From positions 62,001 to 126,000 of the forward strand of contig MU385725.1 in assembly GCA_022497155.1 (NCBI GenBank): a DNA stretch of 64,000 nucleotides. Reading direction: 5' to 3'. Made by a program: the position numbers and the translations under genes. The notes beneath the pieces are model-generated. The model was not told the origin of the DNA, did no database searches, and was given only the letters and a program-made list of their open reading frames with translations. Within the stretch, counting starts at the first letter, position 1; each line of letters begins with the position of its first letter. Source of the stretch: Whalleya microplaca (taxonomy: Eukaryota; Ascomycota; Sordariomycetes; Xylariales; Xylariaceae). Below, in pieces: positions 47,321 through 58,781 of this stretch.

Positions 47321-49705
47321 TCAACCTAGCATGATGAGCTTCTCCGTGGGACCGCATGCTAACCAATCTTCATAATTAACTAGTTTATCCAACAAGACCA
47401 CCCGATATGCCACATTGTCAACCCATTCGATAAGCATCAGTCTCAGGGACGTAGCACCAGGTACATGATGCATCTCGATAAATTCGAGCTCTTCCGGCTG
47501 CCGTTTTCGCCACTCGGGACGCAGCTCAATCGTCTCGTCGATGCTTCTATGAAGCGCAGGTATGACACGTCCATCCTGCCAACGGGCTTCCGGATGAACT
47601 AAGGAAATCGGGCCCTGAACCCTGTATATGTTTGTGTTAGCCCACCGCGGCTCCATGTCGACGCGGAGCTTCGCTGCGTTCGTGTAGAATACCAGCAGCT
47701 GCTGGAGTGTCGAGATCGGCAGACTGTCACGGACATATCTACTCGAGAATTCGGGGACGTCGGTCGAATCTACATGGCCGCGCATTCGCGGACTGGCCGG
47801 TTGAGGAACCACGGCGATTGCTTCGCCGCTGATTTCTAACTCGAAGAACGCGATCTCAAGAGGCATCTGATCAATGCGATACGCGAAGCTGATGTCGCCG
47901 TGATGATTTTTCCATCCCGCCCACGACCAACTCGGGAATCCGGGACGTCGCTCGAGCAGGCCCGGTTCTGCCGAGTTCCAAAGAAGCGCCGTGTTCATGT
48001 ACCGCTTAGGCAGTCCCCAGAAGAAAGCGCCGATTTGCGCTAGCATCGTCTGCTGTATGCCCTCGAAGGCTAACAGGATGTCGGCTTCGTTGCTGAAACG
48101 GCGTTTCGGGTAGACCTTGACGATGTCGATGTAGTCCGTGACCGTCTTCTCCAAGCGCTCTGGATCTTTCCGAATGTCTCCATTCGAGCGCTGCGGCTCC
48201 ATGAAGTATCGTTCAAACTCGTGCACGATGGCGTGCTGCGGCTCTTGGACGCGGTCTTCTCGCCACAACGCATGCGCGCAACGGAAGAAAGTCAGACTCT
48301 CCGTGACGACCAGCAGACGTTTCGAGAGGACGTTTTCTTGGAATGTCCATCCGCGCTGCTCCCACGCTGATTGCGACATCATCGTAGAGATATTGGCGGT
48401 GACCACGGAAAGCTGCAACCCTCCAACTTTATGAGACGGGCCAGGGATTCGGGAGTTGGAGTCGCATTCTACGCCGGGGATAGGGTCGTTGGCGCTGCTC
48501 GCGCCCGCGTTGACTATCGTCAAAACGGCACCCGCGTATATCTCATCCATGTGGCTTATTTGCTCACTCTTATCCGTATCGGAGTCCTGGATGATGCACA
48601 GCGTGTCGACCCAGAGATAACGCTCTCCAAGTCTACGACACATAGTCATCGCATCCCTGATGGTAGATGGGATTCCCGAGGACCTAGAAAGCGCCGTCGG
48701 TTTCGAGAGATCCTCGTATGTCGAAGAGGTTAGGCTGAGCTGTTCGACTCTGCCCCATACATAACTCAAGGCGATGTAGTGACATTCCGATGGGGCTTCC
48801 CTGACGCAGCCGTCCTCAACGTCGATGACGCGGAGGGTGAAGCCTAGAAACCGGGACGGGTAATAGGGCTGGCAATCTATTCCGTGCTCTGAATGGCATC
48901 TCGACATCCATGTCCGTATTAAGCCAAAGTCTTGCCGACTAGAGATTACCGCGCGCGTATGAAGGGGAGACTGCAGCTGCGGATCAACCGAGGACTGCCC
49001 CGCCAGTTGAATGCAATGGTTATACAGGTCGGACGATTCCGTTTGCCGGGACGATCTAATCGGATTCACATTGTCAACTCCGTGTCGTTGACGCCACGGT
49101 TGTGATGTGTCCACAAAGATCTGGAGTCGACGCCCCTGGAGCCGGTTCTTGTAGGACTTAAGTGCTGGGGTGGGCCCCGAGGCGAACGCCCGATCTTTTA
49201 AGTTGTCTCCATACCACTGACCGTATAGTCTGGTATAGTAATTATCTTCGTCTTTCTCCAGTATCCGGTATACTGCTGATCTGCCTGCTGGCCCAGAAGA
49301 TTCCAATAGGGAGGCGTAGTCCCAGAGACGACGGAGGAAGTGTTGTGGCCCAGAGGAAGAACCCGGGGGGTAGTAGACGGCAAAGCTATCCAGAAACCCG
49401 TAGATGGTGCCGGATTCAACGGTGTCGAATGCCCGTGAATGGCCAAGAGCCTTGAGGAGCATGTGACAAATGATACAGCGTCCAGACGAACGTCTTACTT
49501 CTGTGATTTCCCACGAGACCCTGTAACCTATTCCATCGCAGCTGAAGTCCACGTCCGGATCTGTGGCCGAGGGCATGAAAATGCGACTCAGGTCTAGTCG
49601 TTTGCAGACATCACAGAGAGAGCGGCGGGGATCTGCCGATCCAACATAATCAAGGCTGGACGATTCGTCGGACCTCGCCGCCTCGGACAGAGCATTACTA
49701 GACAT
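47321..49705 (-). CDS. HET-domain protein, intronless
   Basis: Heterokaryon-incompatibility domain protein; such proteins act in non-self recognition and regulated cell death. A single open frame of 794 residues from ATG at 49705 (MSSNALSEAARSDES); the frame is open further up to a non-ATG codon at 49774. The N-terminal region has a Cys pair (LCDVCKRLDLS) and RCIICHML, a common arrangement in HET proteins. The HET domain, about residues 310-470, includes CHYIALSYVWG, IPSTIRDAMTMCRRLGERYLWVDTLCIIQD, HMDEIYAGAVLTIVNAGAS and, after a gap, QRGWTFQENVLSKRLLVV. The C-terminal part (FPSWSWAGWKN) is also typical. It appears intact, unlike the related locus at 13.8-15 kb; the two proteins are too different to be recent duplicates. 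Confidence 0.92.
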   Translation of the reverse strand: MSSNALSEAARSDESSSLDYVGSADPRRSLCDVCKRLDLSRIFMPSATDPDVDFSCDGIGYRVSWEITEVRRSSGRCIICHMLLKALGHSRAFDTVESGTIYGFLDSFAVYYPPGSSSGPQHFLRRLWDYASLLESSGPAGRSAVYRILEKDEDNYYTRLYGQWYGDNLKDRAFASGPTPALKSYKNRLQGRRLQIFVDTSQPWRQRHGVDNVNPIRSSRQTESSDLYNHCIQLAGQSSVDPQLQSPLHTRAVISSRQDFGLIRTWMSRCHSEHGIDCQPYYPSRFLGFTLRVIDVEDGCVREAPSECHYIALSYVWGRVEQLSLTSSTYEDLSKPTALSRSSGIPSTIRDAMTMCRRLGERYLWVDTLCIIQDSDTDKSEQISHMDEIYAGAVLTIVNAGASSANDPIPGVECDSNSRIPGPSHKVGGLQLSVVTANISTMMSQSAWEQRGWTFQENVLSKRLLVVTESLTFFRCAHALWREDRVQEPQHAIVHEFERYFMEPQRSNGDIRKDPERLEKTVTDYIDIVKVYPKRRFSNEADILLAFEGIQQTMLAQIGAFFWGLPKRYMNTALLWNSAEPGLLERRPGFPSWSWAGWKNHHGDISFAYRIDQMPLEIAFFELEISGEAIAVVPQPASPRMRGHVDSTDVPEFSSRYVRDSLPISTLQQLLVFYTNAAKLRVDMEPRWANTNIYRVQGPISLVHPEARWQDGRVIPALHRSIDETIELRPEWRKRQPEELEFIEMHHVPGATSLRLMLIEWVDNVAYRVVLLDKLVNYEDWLACGPTEKLIMLG

Positions 49706-50527
49706 GATCGATGGCGAGTCGTCAAAAGCCTGTGAAGCAGATATATAGTCGAAGCGCCGAGGCCATTTTTCCACGCGGGGGTTGAAATGGCATGCAAGGC
49801 TACGAATAGAGTATCAACACGTCGACTATCATGTCGGTGCCTCTTGGCCCGATAACGGGAACTTGGATTGCAGTGGACTTGAATGGAGTTTCTCAAAATA
49901 TTAATGAATTAAAGTTAACAAATTGTTTTTATTGTATGTTACTTGCTTTAAAATGATAATTTATGATATGATACAGTCTCAGAGAAAGATGTTGTATTGC
50001 TTTCGTACCACCAGTTGCCGCGCACCAGAGCGCCAGACCAGACATTGACTATGTTCTCGTGTGCGCCGAACGAGTTCAACATTGAGAAGGTCATTGGTGC
50101 AACTTCGTTAGGTTTATGTCATGCCCAGACATAGCATACGACGGCTTTTCGGGAGTTTTGGAAGCTAGATCTGAATTCCTATTTCTGATCGATATACAGA
50201 ACGACTGTTAAAGACTCTTGGGATATACTGAATCAGTCGAATCTTGAGAGACTGGGTGTGTATATAGTATATACAGTACCAGCACCTAAGCTGATATACA
50301 GACGACGTTCTATTTTGTTGTACATCAGTTTATGCTCAAATTTATTGGATCAAGCTAATGACAAATGCAGAGACCCCAATGCCATCTGTGCACTTTGATC
50401 GGGCTGTAAGCCCTGCTAAATACCCCCTTTGAGCTATTCGACTGGTCGTGGAATCAGATACCGAGCCCGCAAAGTCGAAAAGCCATCTCGCAACTGCGGA
50501 TATCGTAGTTCCCAATTAACCCCTCAT
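49706..50527. other. HET promoter and IF3 3' flank
   Basis: 820 bases; AT-leaning between 49880 and 50350. No gene-like frame. The plus-strand Leu-rich frame at 50429-50659 is an antisense reading of the Gln/Glu repeats of the next gene. Confidence 0.5.
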
Positions 50528-51460
50528 TCACCTCACATAATAGCCCCCTTCTTTCTCCTCCACTCTCTCTTCTTGCGGCTCCTGCTCCTGCTCCTGCTCT
50601 ACAGCCTCCACTCCCTCCTCTTGGGGCTCCTGCTCCTGCTCCTGCTGCTCCTGCTCTAGAGCCTCGTCCCCTTTCCTCATCTTCGCCCTCTTCTTCCACC
50701 CAGGCCCCACAAGAAACAACCTAGCCACGCCCCCCACAGCGCCCTCCATCTTCCTGTTCTCCTTGGCCCCCTTGACCTCGGCAACCGCCTCCCGGATCTT
50801 CTCGAGCGTGCGCTGGGCCTCCTCAGCCGAGGCCTCGCGCCCGCCCCTCTTGCGCGCGAGCAGGATCTCGACCTTCATGCCCTTATCCAAAAAAGCGCGC
50901 AGACGGCGCAGCTTGTGCGCGAGGTCGTGGCCCGCGATGGCCCAGTTGAGCTCGAGCTCCTTGAAGTCGACGGCGCGGCGCCGCGCCACCATCGCCATCT
51001 CGCGCTCCTTCTCCGCCGCCGCCGCCTTGTCGATGATCCGGCAGATCGCCGCCTCCACACTGCCCCAGTCGTCCGACGACGACGGCGGCGGCGGCGCCAC
51101 CATCACTAGTGAGTGCGTGCGCAGGTCCAGCGCGGCGAGCACGCGCGCCGTCGGCTGCGGGTCCGACAGCCCGCCCTCGGGCGCCGCGATCCGCACGTAT
51201 CTGTACGGGATTTCCTTGTCCGCTAGCTTCTTCTCCCTCTCTATCCGCTGCAGGCGCGCAGTACTGGTGAAGGAGCGTTTCTGGGACGGCGCTTGGAGGG
51301 AGGCTCTGGCAGCGAGGAGGCGTGGGGGTTGGAGGTGGTGGTTTGCGATTGTGGTCGTGGCCATGGTGGTGGTGGTGATGCTGCTGCTGCTGCTCAGATC
51401 TGAGAGGAAGACCCGGTGGAGGGCCCGCGCGGGCGAGAAGAGGCAGCGTGCGTGTGCCAT
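50528..51460 (-). CDS. Mitochondrial translation initiation factor IF-3
   Basis: Mitochondrial IF3 (Aim23-like), which binds the small ribosomal subunit and keeps subunits apart before initiation. Single exon, 310 residues from ATG at 51460 (MAHARCLFSPARALHRVF); a second Met (MATTTIANHH) is 32 residues downstream. The N-terminus is rich in Arg, Ser and Ala like a mitochondrial presequence, with QKRSFTSTARLQR as the likely cleavage region. The N-terminal IF3 domain includes DKEIPYRYVRI; the C-terminal domain contains the family core KELELNWAIAGHDLAHKLRR followed by FLDKGMKVEILLA. The last 40 residues are a low-complexity Glu/Gln/Pro repeat, unusual for IF3. Shares a 441-bp divergent promoter with the Imp1 gene, another mitochondrial gene. 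GC content is high. Confidence 0.88.
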   Translation of the reverse strand: MAHARCLFSPARALHRVFLSDLSSSSSITTTTMATTTIANHHLQPPRLLAARASLQAPSQKRSFTSTARLQRIEREKKLADKEIPYRYVRIAAPEGGLSDPQPTARVLAALDLRTHSLVMVAPPPPSSSDDWGSVEAAICRIIDKAAAAEKEREMAMVARRRAVDFKELELNWAIAGHDLAHKLRRLRAFLDKGMKVEILLARKRGGREASAEEAQRTLEKIREAVAEVKGAKENRKMEGAVGGVARLFLVGPGWKKRAKMRKGDEALEQEQQEQEQEPQEEGVEAVEQEQEQEPQEERVEEKEGGYYVR

Positions 51461-51901
51461 TTTCCGTAGTTCACCAGGCGTGTCTGGGCGAGGAGAGGTC
51501 AATTGGTGTTCTACCGCATTGAGTCGTTTTTTGTCGTCGTCGTGTATATATAGGTTGTGGTGGAGGAGGGTTTTCGATTCGATTCTGAACTCCAGGTTTT
51601 ACATGTAGGACCCCGGCTACGACTAGGGATCACGGGCCAATCATATCGTCATACGGCGACCGGGTTCTTGGAGCTCAATGCCAAGACAGGGCCCCGCTAT
51701 TCGGAGCTCAAGCTCATCGTTCATCAACTTTATACTCGCTCACTCGCTCACTCTCATCCGTCTTCACCAAACGCATCACACACATACACGTACACGCCCA
51801 CAAACCCACTCAGCTTACCAACCAAGTGATGCCATGAGGGCGCAGGAACCTCCCAACCCATAGCCTCCTCACCCACGTAGCTACTTACTCACCACATCAA
51901 A
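51461..51901. promoter_or_regulatory. Divergent promoter between two mitochondrial genes
   Basis: 441 bases between the start codons of the IF3 and Imp1 genes. It carries a CCAAT box (51637-51641) and pyrimidine-rich CTCACTCGCTCACTCT sequence (51738-51753) on the Imp1 side. Both flanking genes encode mitochondrial proteins, so co-regulation is possible, but this is inference. Confidence 0.5.
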
Positions 51902-52632
51902 ATGAACAGGGGCATCCTAGGCCACCCCTTCCGGGTTCTCCTCGCGACGGGCAAATCCCTAGCGCTGCTGCACCTGTGCCTGACGCACGGTCTCAGCTTC
52001 GGCGCCGGGTGGGGTCCCTCGATGCTGCCGACGTTCCTGGTGACGCAGGAGTGGCTGGTGACGGACCGGCGGTGCCGGCGGGGCCGCGGCGTCCGCGTCG
52101 GCGACTGCGTCGCCTACGAGATCCCCGTCGAGCCGGGCGAGGAGGGCGTCAAGCGCGTCATGGGCCTGCCGGGGGATTATGTCTTGTTGAATTCGCCGGG
52201 GAGTCGGAATGAGAATATGATACAGGTATGCGATTATGTTGTGTGCGTGTGTGTATGTGGATGGGTGTATGAGTATACGTCTGGCTTGTGCTTTGGTTGC
52301 TTGGTGGAAGAGTTGGCTGGTTGAGATGAGTTGAGGTCGGATGTACCAGAAGGGGTGTGTCTGAGTGATACAAGCATCTAATTGTGTTATGGGGCGGTGT
52401 GTTAAATGTTTAAATCGATGCTAACTCATCTTCATCCCAGGTACCAAAAGGTCACTGCTACATAGTAGGAGACAACCTTCCTTGGTCGCGGGATAGTCGA
52501 GACTTCGGACCGGTGCCGCTGGGCCTGATCAAGGGCAAGGTCATTGCTAAGATATCGATGGACAGCTGGTGGCCGGGCGACTGGTTCTCGAAGGTGGAAA
52601 ACGGCGTAAAGACTCCGACATCGTCACCCTGA
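51902..52632 (+). CDS. imp1: Mitochondrial inner membrane protease subunit 1 (S26 signal peptidase), two exons
   Basis: Catalytic subunit of the inner membrane protease, which removes sorting signals of intermembrane-space proteins. Exons 51902-52225 and 52441-52632 join in phase 0 to 171 residues, the usual length. The Ser/Lys dyad of S26 proteases is clear: GPSMLPT with S40 and VKRVMGLPGD with K84. The box GHCYIVGDNLPWSRDSRDFGPVP matches the conserved D-N-x-x-S-x-D-S-R-x-x-G-P pattern, and an N-terminal hydrophobic segment (LLATGKSLALLHLCLTHG) provides the membrane anchor. The C-terminal tail is short. The 215-nt intron contains GT-rich repeats (GTGTGCGTGTGTGTATGTG). Confidence 0.93.
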
Positions 52633-53271
52633 ATTTTGTCCATGTCTAACTGACCCTCTGCGTTTACTCGGAGCTCCCAGGATGGTTGGACAATGGAACG
52701 CGTATAAAACGACTGGATCAGGTTAGGGAGAGGTCCTCTGTACTTATATAATGACTGCATTACATGGGGGCGTTTTAAAACGATGAATGGCTGGATATCA
52801 TTTTCGCGGAAAAAATGACAATCTAATTACAAGAGTTTAGAGCTTCCCTGCAAGAGGCTTGCAGAGAAGCACAGCTTGTCTAAGAGGAGAGAGGATCAAC
52901 GAGTCCTTTTTTATCGGCCAACAGGTGCCCCCCGGTGGTACAAATGAGAATCCTGCAGCTTCATTTCGTATTGGGGGGACAAAAGTGTCCCCGGAGAAAA
53001 ACGATGCGACTCACACAACAATGATACGCCCACCCGCAGTTGAGGCCCCAATGCGGATATGCAGCCCCTTGTGAAAAACGAAAGCAGCCCTCCCTTCAAG
53101 GAGTTACAAATGACAAATGACCTGCTCATATAAAATACGCCTCGAACACCAAAACCAATCGCCAATGTCTGCTTGGATGCTGGAACAAGATGCCAAAATA
53201 TACTTGTGGCAACGAGGAAAATGAAGTCTCAATATAACGTCGCTGGTAACTTCGTCACCTCATCCTTCGAC
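52633..53271. other. Convergent 3' flanks of imp1 and vac8
   Basis: 640 bases with no gene-like frame. Near the vac8 stop there is a direct duplication CTCATCCTTCGACTCATCCTTCGA (53260-53283); the stop codon lies inside the second copy. Confidence 0.5.
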
Positions 53272-55374
53272 TCATCCTTCGATGTGCGCCTTGGACATAC
53301 TTTGACCAAGGAGCTCTAGACAGCGTTGGGCAAGGTTGATAACCTCCCCTTCGTCATCCTCTTCGAATTCGTTATCCGACTCAACCTGCCTGTTCGCAAT
53401 TTGCTTAATCATTTCCACAATCGCATCGGACTTGCCAATCAGCCCGATCAGGGTCTTGTCTTCCGATTCGAGTAGTTGAAGAAGCGTCCAGATTGCGATA
53501 TGCTGGAATGTAGCATCGCCACTAGCTAAGAACCTGCTCAGGTAGCCATGAATACCGCCGTTGGGCTCGGACCAGTCCTGGATAAAGATGGAGTAGTCCC
53601 CAACTGTTATTCCGTTAGCAAAACGACAAAAGACTGAAGGTCACGAGGAAACTCACCTTTTGAAGAAAGGTTGCCGAGGGCCGCGGCGCTGTTGCCTTGA
53701 ACCTCGATGCTTGGCGAATGCGTCAGCGGGATGAGGACATCGAAGACGCCGAGGTTTAATAAATGTGTTTTTAAATCATCAGATAGGGCGAGGACAGCAA
53801 TGGCAGCTGTCATCTCCGACTGAACGGTAACCGGAACATCTAGAACGAGCTGCTTGCATTTCTGCACTGCGCCAGCTTCCAAGACTAAAGACTTGTTCCG
53901 GTCGGAGCTGGCGGCAAGGTTTCGGAGCGTTGAAATAGCGTGGCATTGGATTTCTTCGTTGTCGGTAGAACCAAGAAGCTCGACCAAGGGCTTCAAGAAT
54001 CCAGCCTCAATGATAGGAGACTCGTTCAGGGGGTGGATGGAAATGTTGCGTATGCAGGCAACAGCCGAGAGTATCAGGGGTAAGTATGAAGATTGAAGGA
54101 GACGCAACAGGGGGTTGAGGCCCTGTGCTCTGACAATGTCAAGCTGGTACTTCTCATCCGAGGCTAGATTCCGAAGTGCTAGCGCGGCTTGACACTGAAC
54201 CTTGGGGGAGGACGAATCCATTAGATTAACTAGCGACTGAACGAGCTTTGTCTCTGACGAAGCTAGTTTCCGTCGGTTGTTGGCGTCGACAGCAATGTTG
54301 CTGAGTGCCGTAGTGCAGTAATATTGAACGTCAACATCTGGGGAAGATAAGAGTTGAACGAGCACGGGAATGGCGCCCGCATTCACCAGCTGTTGCCGGT
54401 TCTCGTCTATGTAATAAGCAAGTTAGCGAAAATACCATGCATGTAGGACAAGATAATACAATACGAACCTGAATGTGTCATATTGAGGAGGGCTCCGGTG
54501 GCATTCCGTTGAACCCTCATATCTCTTGATTTGGCTAGTCGCGTGAGAGGACCTAACGCTCCAGATCGTGCAATCTTCGCTTTGTTTTCCTCGTGTGTCG
54601 CTAAGTTCGTGATACATCCCACGGCGTTGCACTGGACTTCGACGTTCGGGGAGAGCATTTGACGGATGAGCGGAGTCAACCCTCCCAGTTGGACGATTAG
54701 AACCTTGTTCTCAGCTGGGTAGATCGGTCAGCCAATTGACAGGGTAACAACGGATGGTGTTAACACCTACTGTTCACGGCAAGATTTCCCAGGGCCGCGC
54801 TCGCCGCCCTTTGGACTTCTATGTCGGGACTTTGAAGCAGGAAGAGAATGGGCTCAAGGGTGTCGCGGTCGACTTCGCGGACGTCTGGGGAACAGTCAGT
54901 TAATAGCTCTAAAGTCTCTAAAGAGCACACCGTAATTGCAGGTGAAGCCATTCCCCTTCTTGGCAAGTGCAGAAGACGGCAGATCGACCACCCGATTTTA
55001 GCTACTATCACGTATCACGTACCTCGCTCTGTGATCTCTGCGAACGTCAAGCTTGCACTCCTCTGCAAGTCGATGTTGTCGGAGAAGACGAGTGTGCTGA
55101 GAGCTCGAAGAGGCTCGCCGGAAAAGAAGTCGGTCTCGCCGCGCTGAGAGGCGGTTAGCTCTTGAGGGGTGGAAGTGCCAGCTGATTATAAACAAACATT
55201 CTCAAGGTATTGGAGTAGATCGGCAACGGCCTCTCGTTCGCTATCGGCGAGGACTGGCTCATAGAGCCCATCGCGGGATTTTCCTGTACCAATCTTTTAG
55301 AACTCAAGAGCTTCTTATTAAAATTGAGATGGAAGGGCATGCATACCTCCGCAGCATGACTGACAGGCACCCAT
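53272..55374 (-). CDS. vac8: Vacuolar protein Vac8 (armadillo repeat), seven exons
   Basis: Lipid-anchored armadillo protein of the vacuole membrane that works in vacuole inheritance, nucleus-vacuole junctions and autophagy. Exons: 55347-55374, 55198-55283, 55023-55143, 54771-54884, 54469-54714, 53657-54406 and 53272-53603; all phases join to 558 residues. The first exon encodes MGACQSCCG: Gly2 for myristoylation and C4, C7, C8 for palmitoylation, as in Vac8. The second exon has [20 protein letters not shown], and the rest is about eleven ARM repeats such as [55 protein letters not shown] and [19 protein letters not shown]. The C-terminus (acidic [10 protein letters not shown], then [11 protein letters not shown]) matches the family. 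Only the short exon 1 is easily missed. Confidence 0.97.
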
Positions 55375-58300
55375 CGTGGTGGGCGGGGAAGATAGCGACC
55401 GGGATCGATGATGTTTGTCGTCGCTGGAGGCGGTGATGGCAGAACCACAAGAGGATGGAGATGGGGATTCCAAACAGGTGCTCTTGATTGGCAGCTGTTG
55501 TGATTGTTGTTGAAGCCGAGGCGGAAAGCCTGACCGGCGAAGAAAGAATTGGCGTCAGGCCCGAACAAGCCTGCTGCTCTCCCGGGTTCTGATCCTATGA
55601 TGTATCCTGGCGGAGAGACAGAGGGTGCTAGCACACCGTTATCATCTGGAAAGGATAAAAGCGTCAGCTGTCGACCGTGGCGGGAGAGCGGAAGAGAGCG
55701 GGATGATGCGATATGGAAGCGAAGGGGGGAATATACGGACGTGGTGGAGGAGCGTGGTTGAATCTTGACGACGGGGATGGTGTTTACGAGGGTGGAAGCT
55801 GCATAATAATAACAAGCCTCGAAGGGTTGCGTATGTACAAAGTAGTCAGTAGTCAGTAGTCAGTAGTCAGTAGTCAGTAACTAGTAGGTGGAAGAGAAAG
55901 CAGCAGTCTTGACATGGTTGGAACCCTGTTCCCAGTCCCGGCTAGCAAAGAGAAGCTGCTGGTGGTGCCGCCTGCAGGTGGGAAGGAATGGGTGGGTTCT
56001 TGTCTTGTCTCTTCTTCACCTCTTGCGAAGTACTAACACGTATAACTACGCTATTGATGTACATGGGGGCCCTACCCTGTGTACTGTGTATACATTCAGT
56101 ATGTACACCCGGGAACTTTCGGCGGACGGAGCCAGCCAGCTTAGCTACAATTCGAAGCGGGTAGGTACCTAGCGACGTACAGCGACCCAGTAAACAATAC
56201 AGGCTGGGAGCCGTGCTAGTGGCTAGGTAACCTGTGCCTGACGTCGCTTAACAGATTGATGTTATTACGCATCACAAATGCCTTGGAAACTTTACACGAT
56301 GAAAGAAATCAATCCCCTTTTAATTGTTAATTGAGTTGTTTTCATGTAGATATTATTAGAGCTGTATGTGTCTATCTAACCTTATAACTTGATACCATTT
56401 CCCATGTAAACCGTACCTAGATATGATGAAATATCAAGCACAATTGGACGATCCACCGTCGGGCTCCCGGCTGCATCCAATCAAATCCGAGATATTGCAC
56501 TGCGGGCATAGGTACCAACCCCATACATATGTATCGCCTGTAATCTGTATGTACATACCATTCGTAGCTTCAGTGCTGGGCAGGCAGAGGCAGGTTGCTT
56601 GAATTGCTGACTGCTTCAATGACTGCCTGCCTGCCAGGAAAGCTCCTGAGACCTTGACGTAGCACCACACACAAAGAGGGACCCCGATAGTCGCCCTGTT
56701 TGCCGTTTCAGGACAGCTCCCGCATTACCTACAGCAGCCACACCTAGAGGATGCTGGCCACTCTGAGCTCGCTGAACTTCATTTGGCTTGTGAAAAAATC
56801 CATCTGTCTCAAGGGTATTACCTGCCCTCCATTCATCATGCATCTTTCCGCAAGAACCGCCCCCAAACCTTGCTCTCTAGGTTAGGGGTAGTCGTGGTAT
56901 TGGGACCGCTTCGCTTGAAGCTATTCCGAAATCCACACACTTACTATAAAAGCAAACATCATCCATCCTTTGGTTGTCCTGGATATGATGTAGAACTTTC
57001 CCAAATTGGCTCAGCAGGCAGGGTCACGAGGACTCGCTTTGCTTTGTATTCGAACGAGACAGCCAACGGGAAAATGACCCTGTTTCACCACTTGGTACAG
57101 TTTATTGCTTTCAATAACAGTAGCCGCACTTCCATCTGACTTACACCTACTGCCTATTATCCAACACCTGCCAGCTCCCTCCATTATAACCATTGATGTG
57201 CCCCCCTTTTCGAGTGTTTGGTCACCGGATGACGACAGAAGCTCGCCTTCGAAGCTGGCCATGCGACACTCCAACAATAACAACAATGATGTGATGACTC
57301 AAAGAAGAGCAAGTTCTTAAATGACTAACATGTGGGTGTGCCGTTCCGGTTTGATGCGATTCATGTTGGGAGCCTTTCTTGCCTTTGTTCAACTTCGCCG
57401 CATGAAAGGGGTGGTTGATAAAAAAAACTCCATGAGCCTCGATTGTGTAGACACCAACATGGTGCCCTCGTGTCTCCTCGCGTGCGACAATCACTTCTTG
57501 GACACGAGAAGTTTGCTGCTCTAATGATATGATTATTATAGATTGGGGCGCACACAGGTTCATCGCTCGTCGGTCTTTTATCCGAGATCACGGCCGATCT
57601 GCCTCCCGTATCTGAAATTTGAGACTTTCCTACGCAGCATTATCTCTCACCCATCATCATTTACTATTCGCGGCGTCGTATGGATGGAGTATGGAGGTGT
57701 TGTAAGTAAGGTGTGGTGGGGGAGAGGGGGAGCTTCGACATAATAATACATACAGAGTAGAGCACAGATACGTCACTTCTGGTACCAAGTCTTACCATCT
57801 ACAGAATGCTGCAATATAATACGACCTACGACTAGGGGGCTCTTGGGATGTCAACAAATCGGAATCAAGAAAGCATCGAATTCTTTCCTAGAATCAAAAT
57901 ACCATCACGTTTTGCTATTACCTAAACTACTTATCTTTAAAGTCTAGTTCGGATTATCAACTGTACTCATGTCGTCAACAGTACACCACCATGTACTTTT
58001 GTCTCCTCAGACAGGCGTACCAGACATACAGACAGACATGATAGCATTCATCATGGTAAGGAGGGTTGCTTTGGCGCGTTGATTCGTTAAAGATGATAGA
58101 TCAGAGAGGTCCAAGACATGCCATTTCTCGGTTGAAGGCGTAGTTAAATAATGGACTGCTTATCAGCACTAAGACGAACGGCCTTAACTCACAGCTGCAG
58201 CTATTCTTATTATCCTGAACCCTCCTGTCCTCCAACCGGCTGCTGCACTGCCTGCCTGGCCGCCAGATCTTCCCCAAATAGCTTTCCCCAGCTATCTATC

Positions 58301-58781
58301 AATGATTATCAGCGAGGATCGCCCACCCGGCTCCAGTCCAGTCCAGTCCAGACCTCAAGGTTGATTAACAAGAAATATTTAAACTATGAGGCTATTTATT
58401 TTATCTGATCTGCCTCTGATCTGACCATTTTGTCAGCAGCCATCATCGCCACCCTCGCCGACGCCATGGTCTTAATCGTTGTTTTTCCCTTCTTCCGCCT
58501 CATCAGATAACAATTTCGATTTCTACCTACCTTAGTCGATGTGCTAGCAATATTCGGCAAAGTACATGCCCAAGGTACCTTATCTAACCTTCCGAACACT
58601 GGGTAGAGTCTTCTTTTATGTTTCCCACCCCTCCCTAGGCTTCCCTGGGCTGGCTAGCCAAAGTTTTACACCGAAACTCTTTTCCACGCCCACACCTGAC
58701 GCGACCACTTACACGCCTGGCCGGGGAGACGGGCGTTCCACCAAAAATTTCCCACCGGTGCCCTTCTGAACCACGCCAACG
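55375..58781. other. 3.4-kb divergent intergenic region without recognised gene
   Basis: Between the starts of vac8 (minus) and the snf4 gene (plus), so it contains both promoters and probably long 5' leaders. A minus-strand frame (55375-55634) overlaps the vac8 start in another frame and may be a leader. It has a 7-bp tandem repeat (55841-55875), and short frames up to 118 codons show no family or splice coherence. A pyrimidine-rich zone precedes the snf4 start. Confidence 0.5.
55841..55875. repeat. 7-bp tandem repeat AGTAGTC, five copies
   Basis: Five uninterrupted AGTAGTC units plus a partial one in the promoter region upstream of vac8; not coding in any supported gene. Confidence 0.9.
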
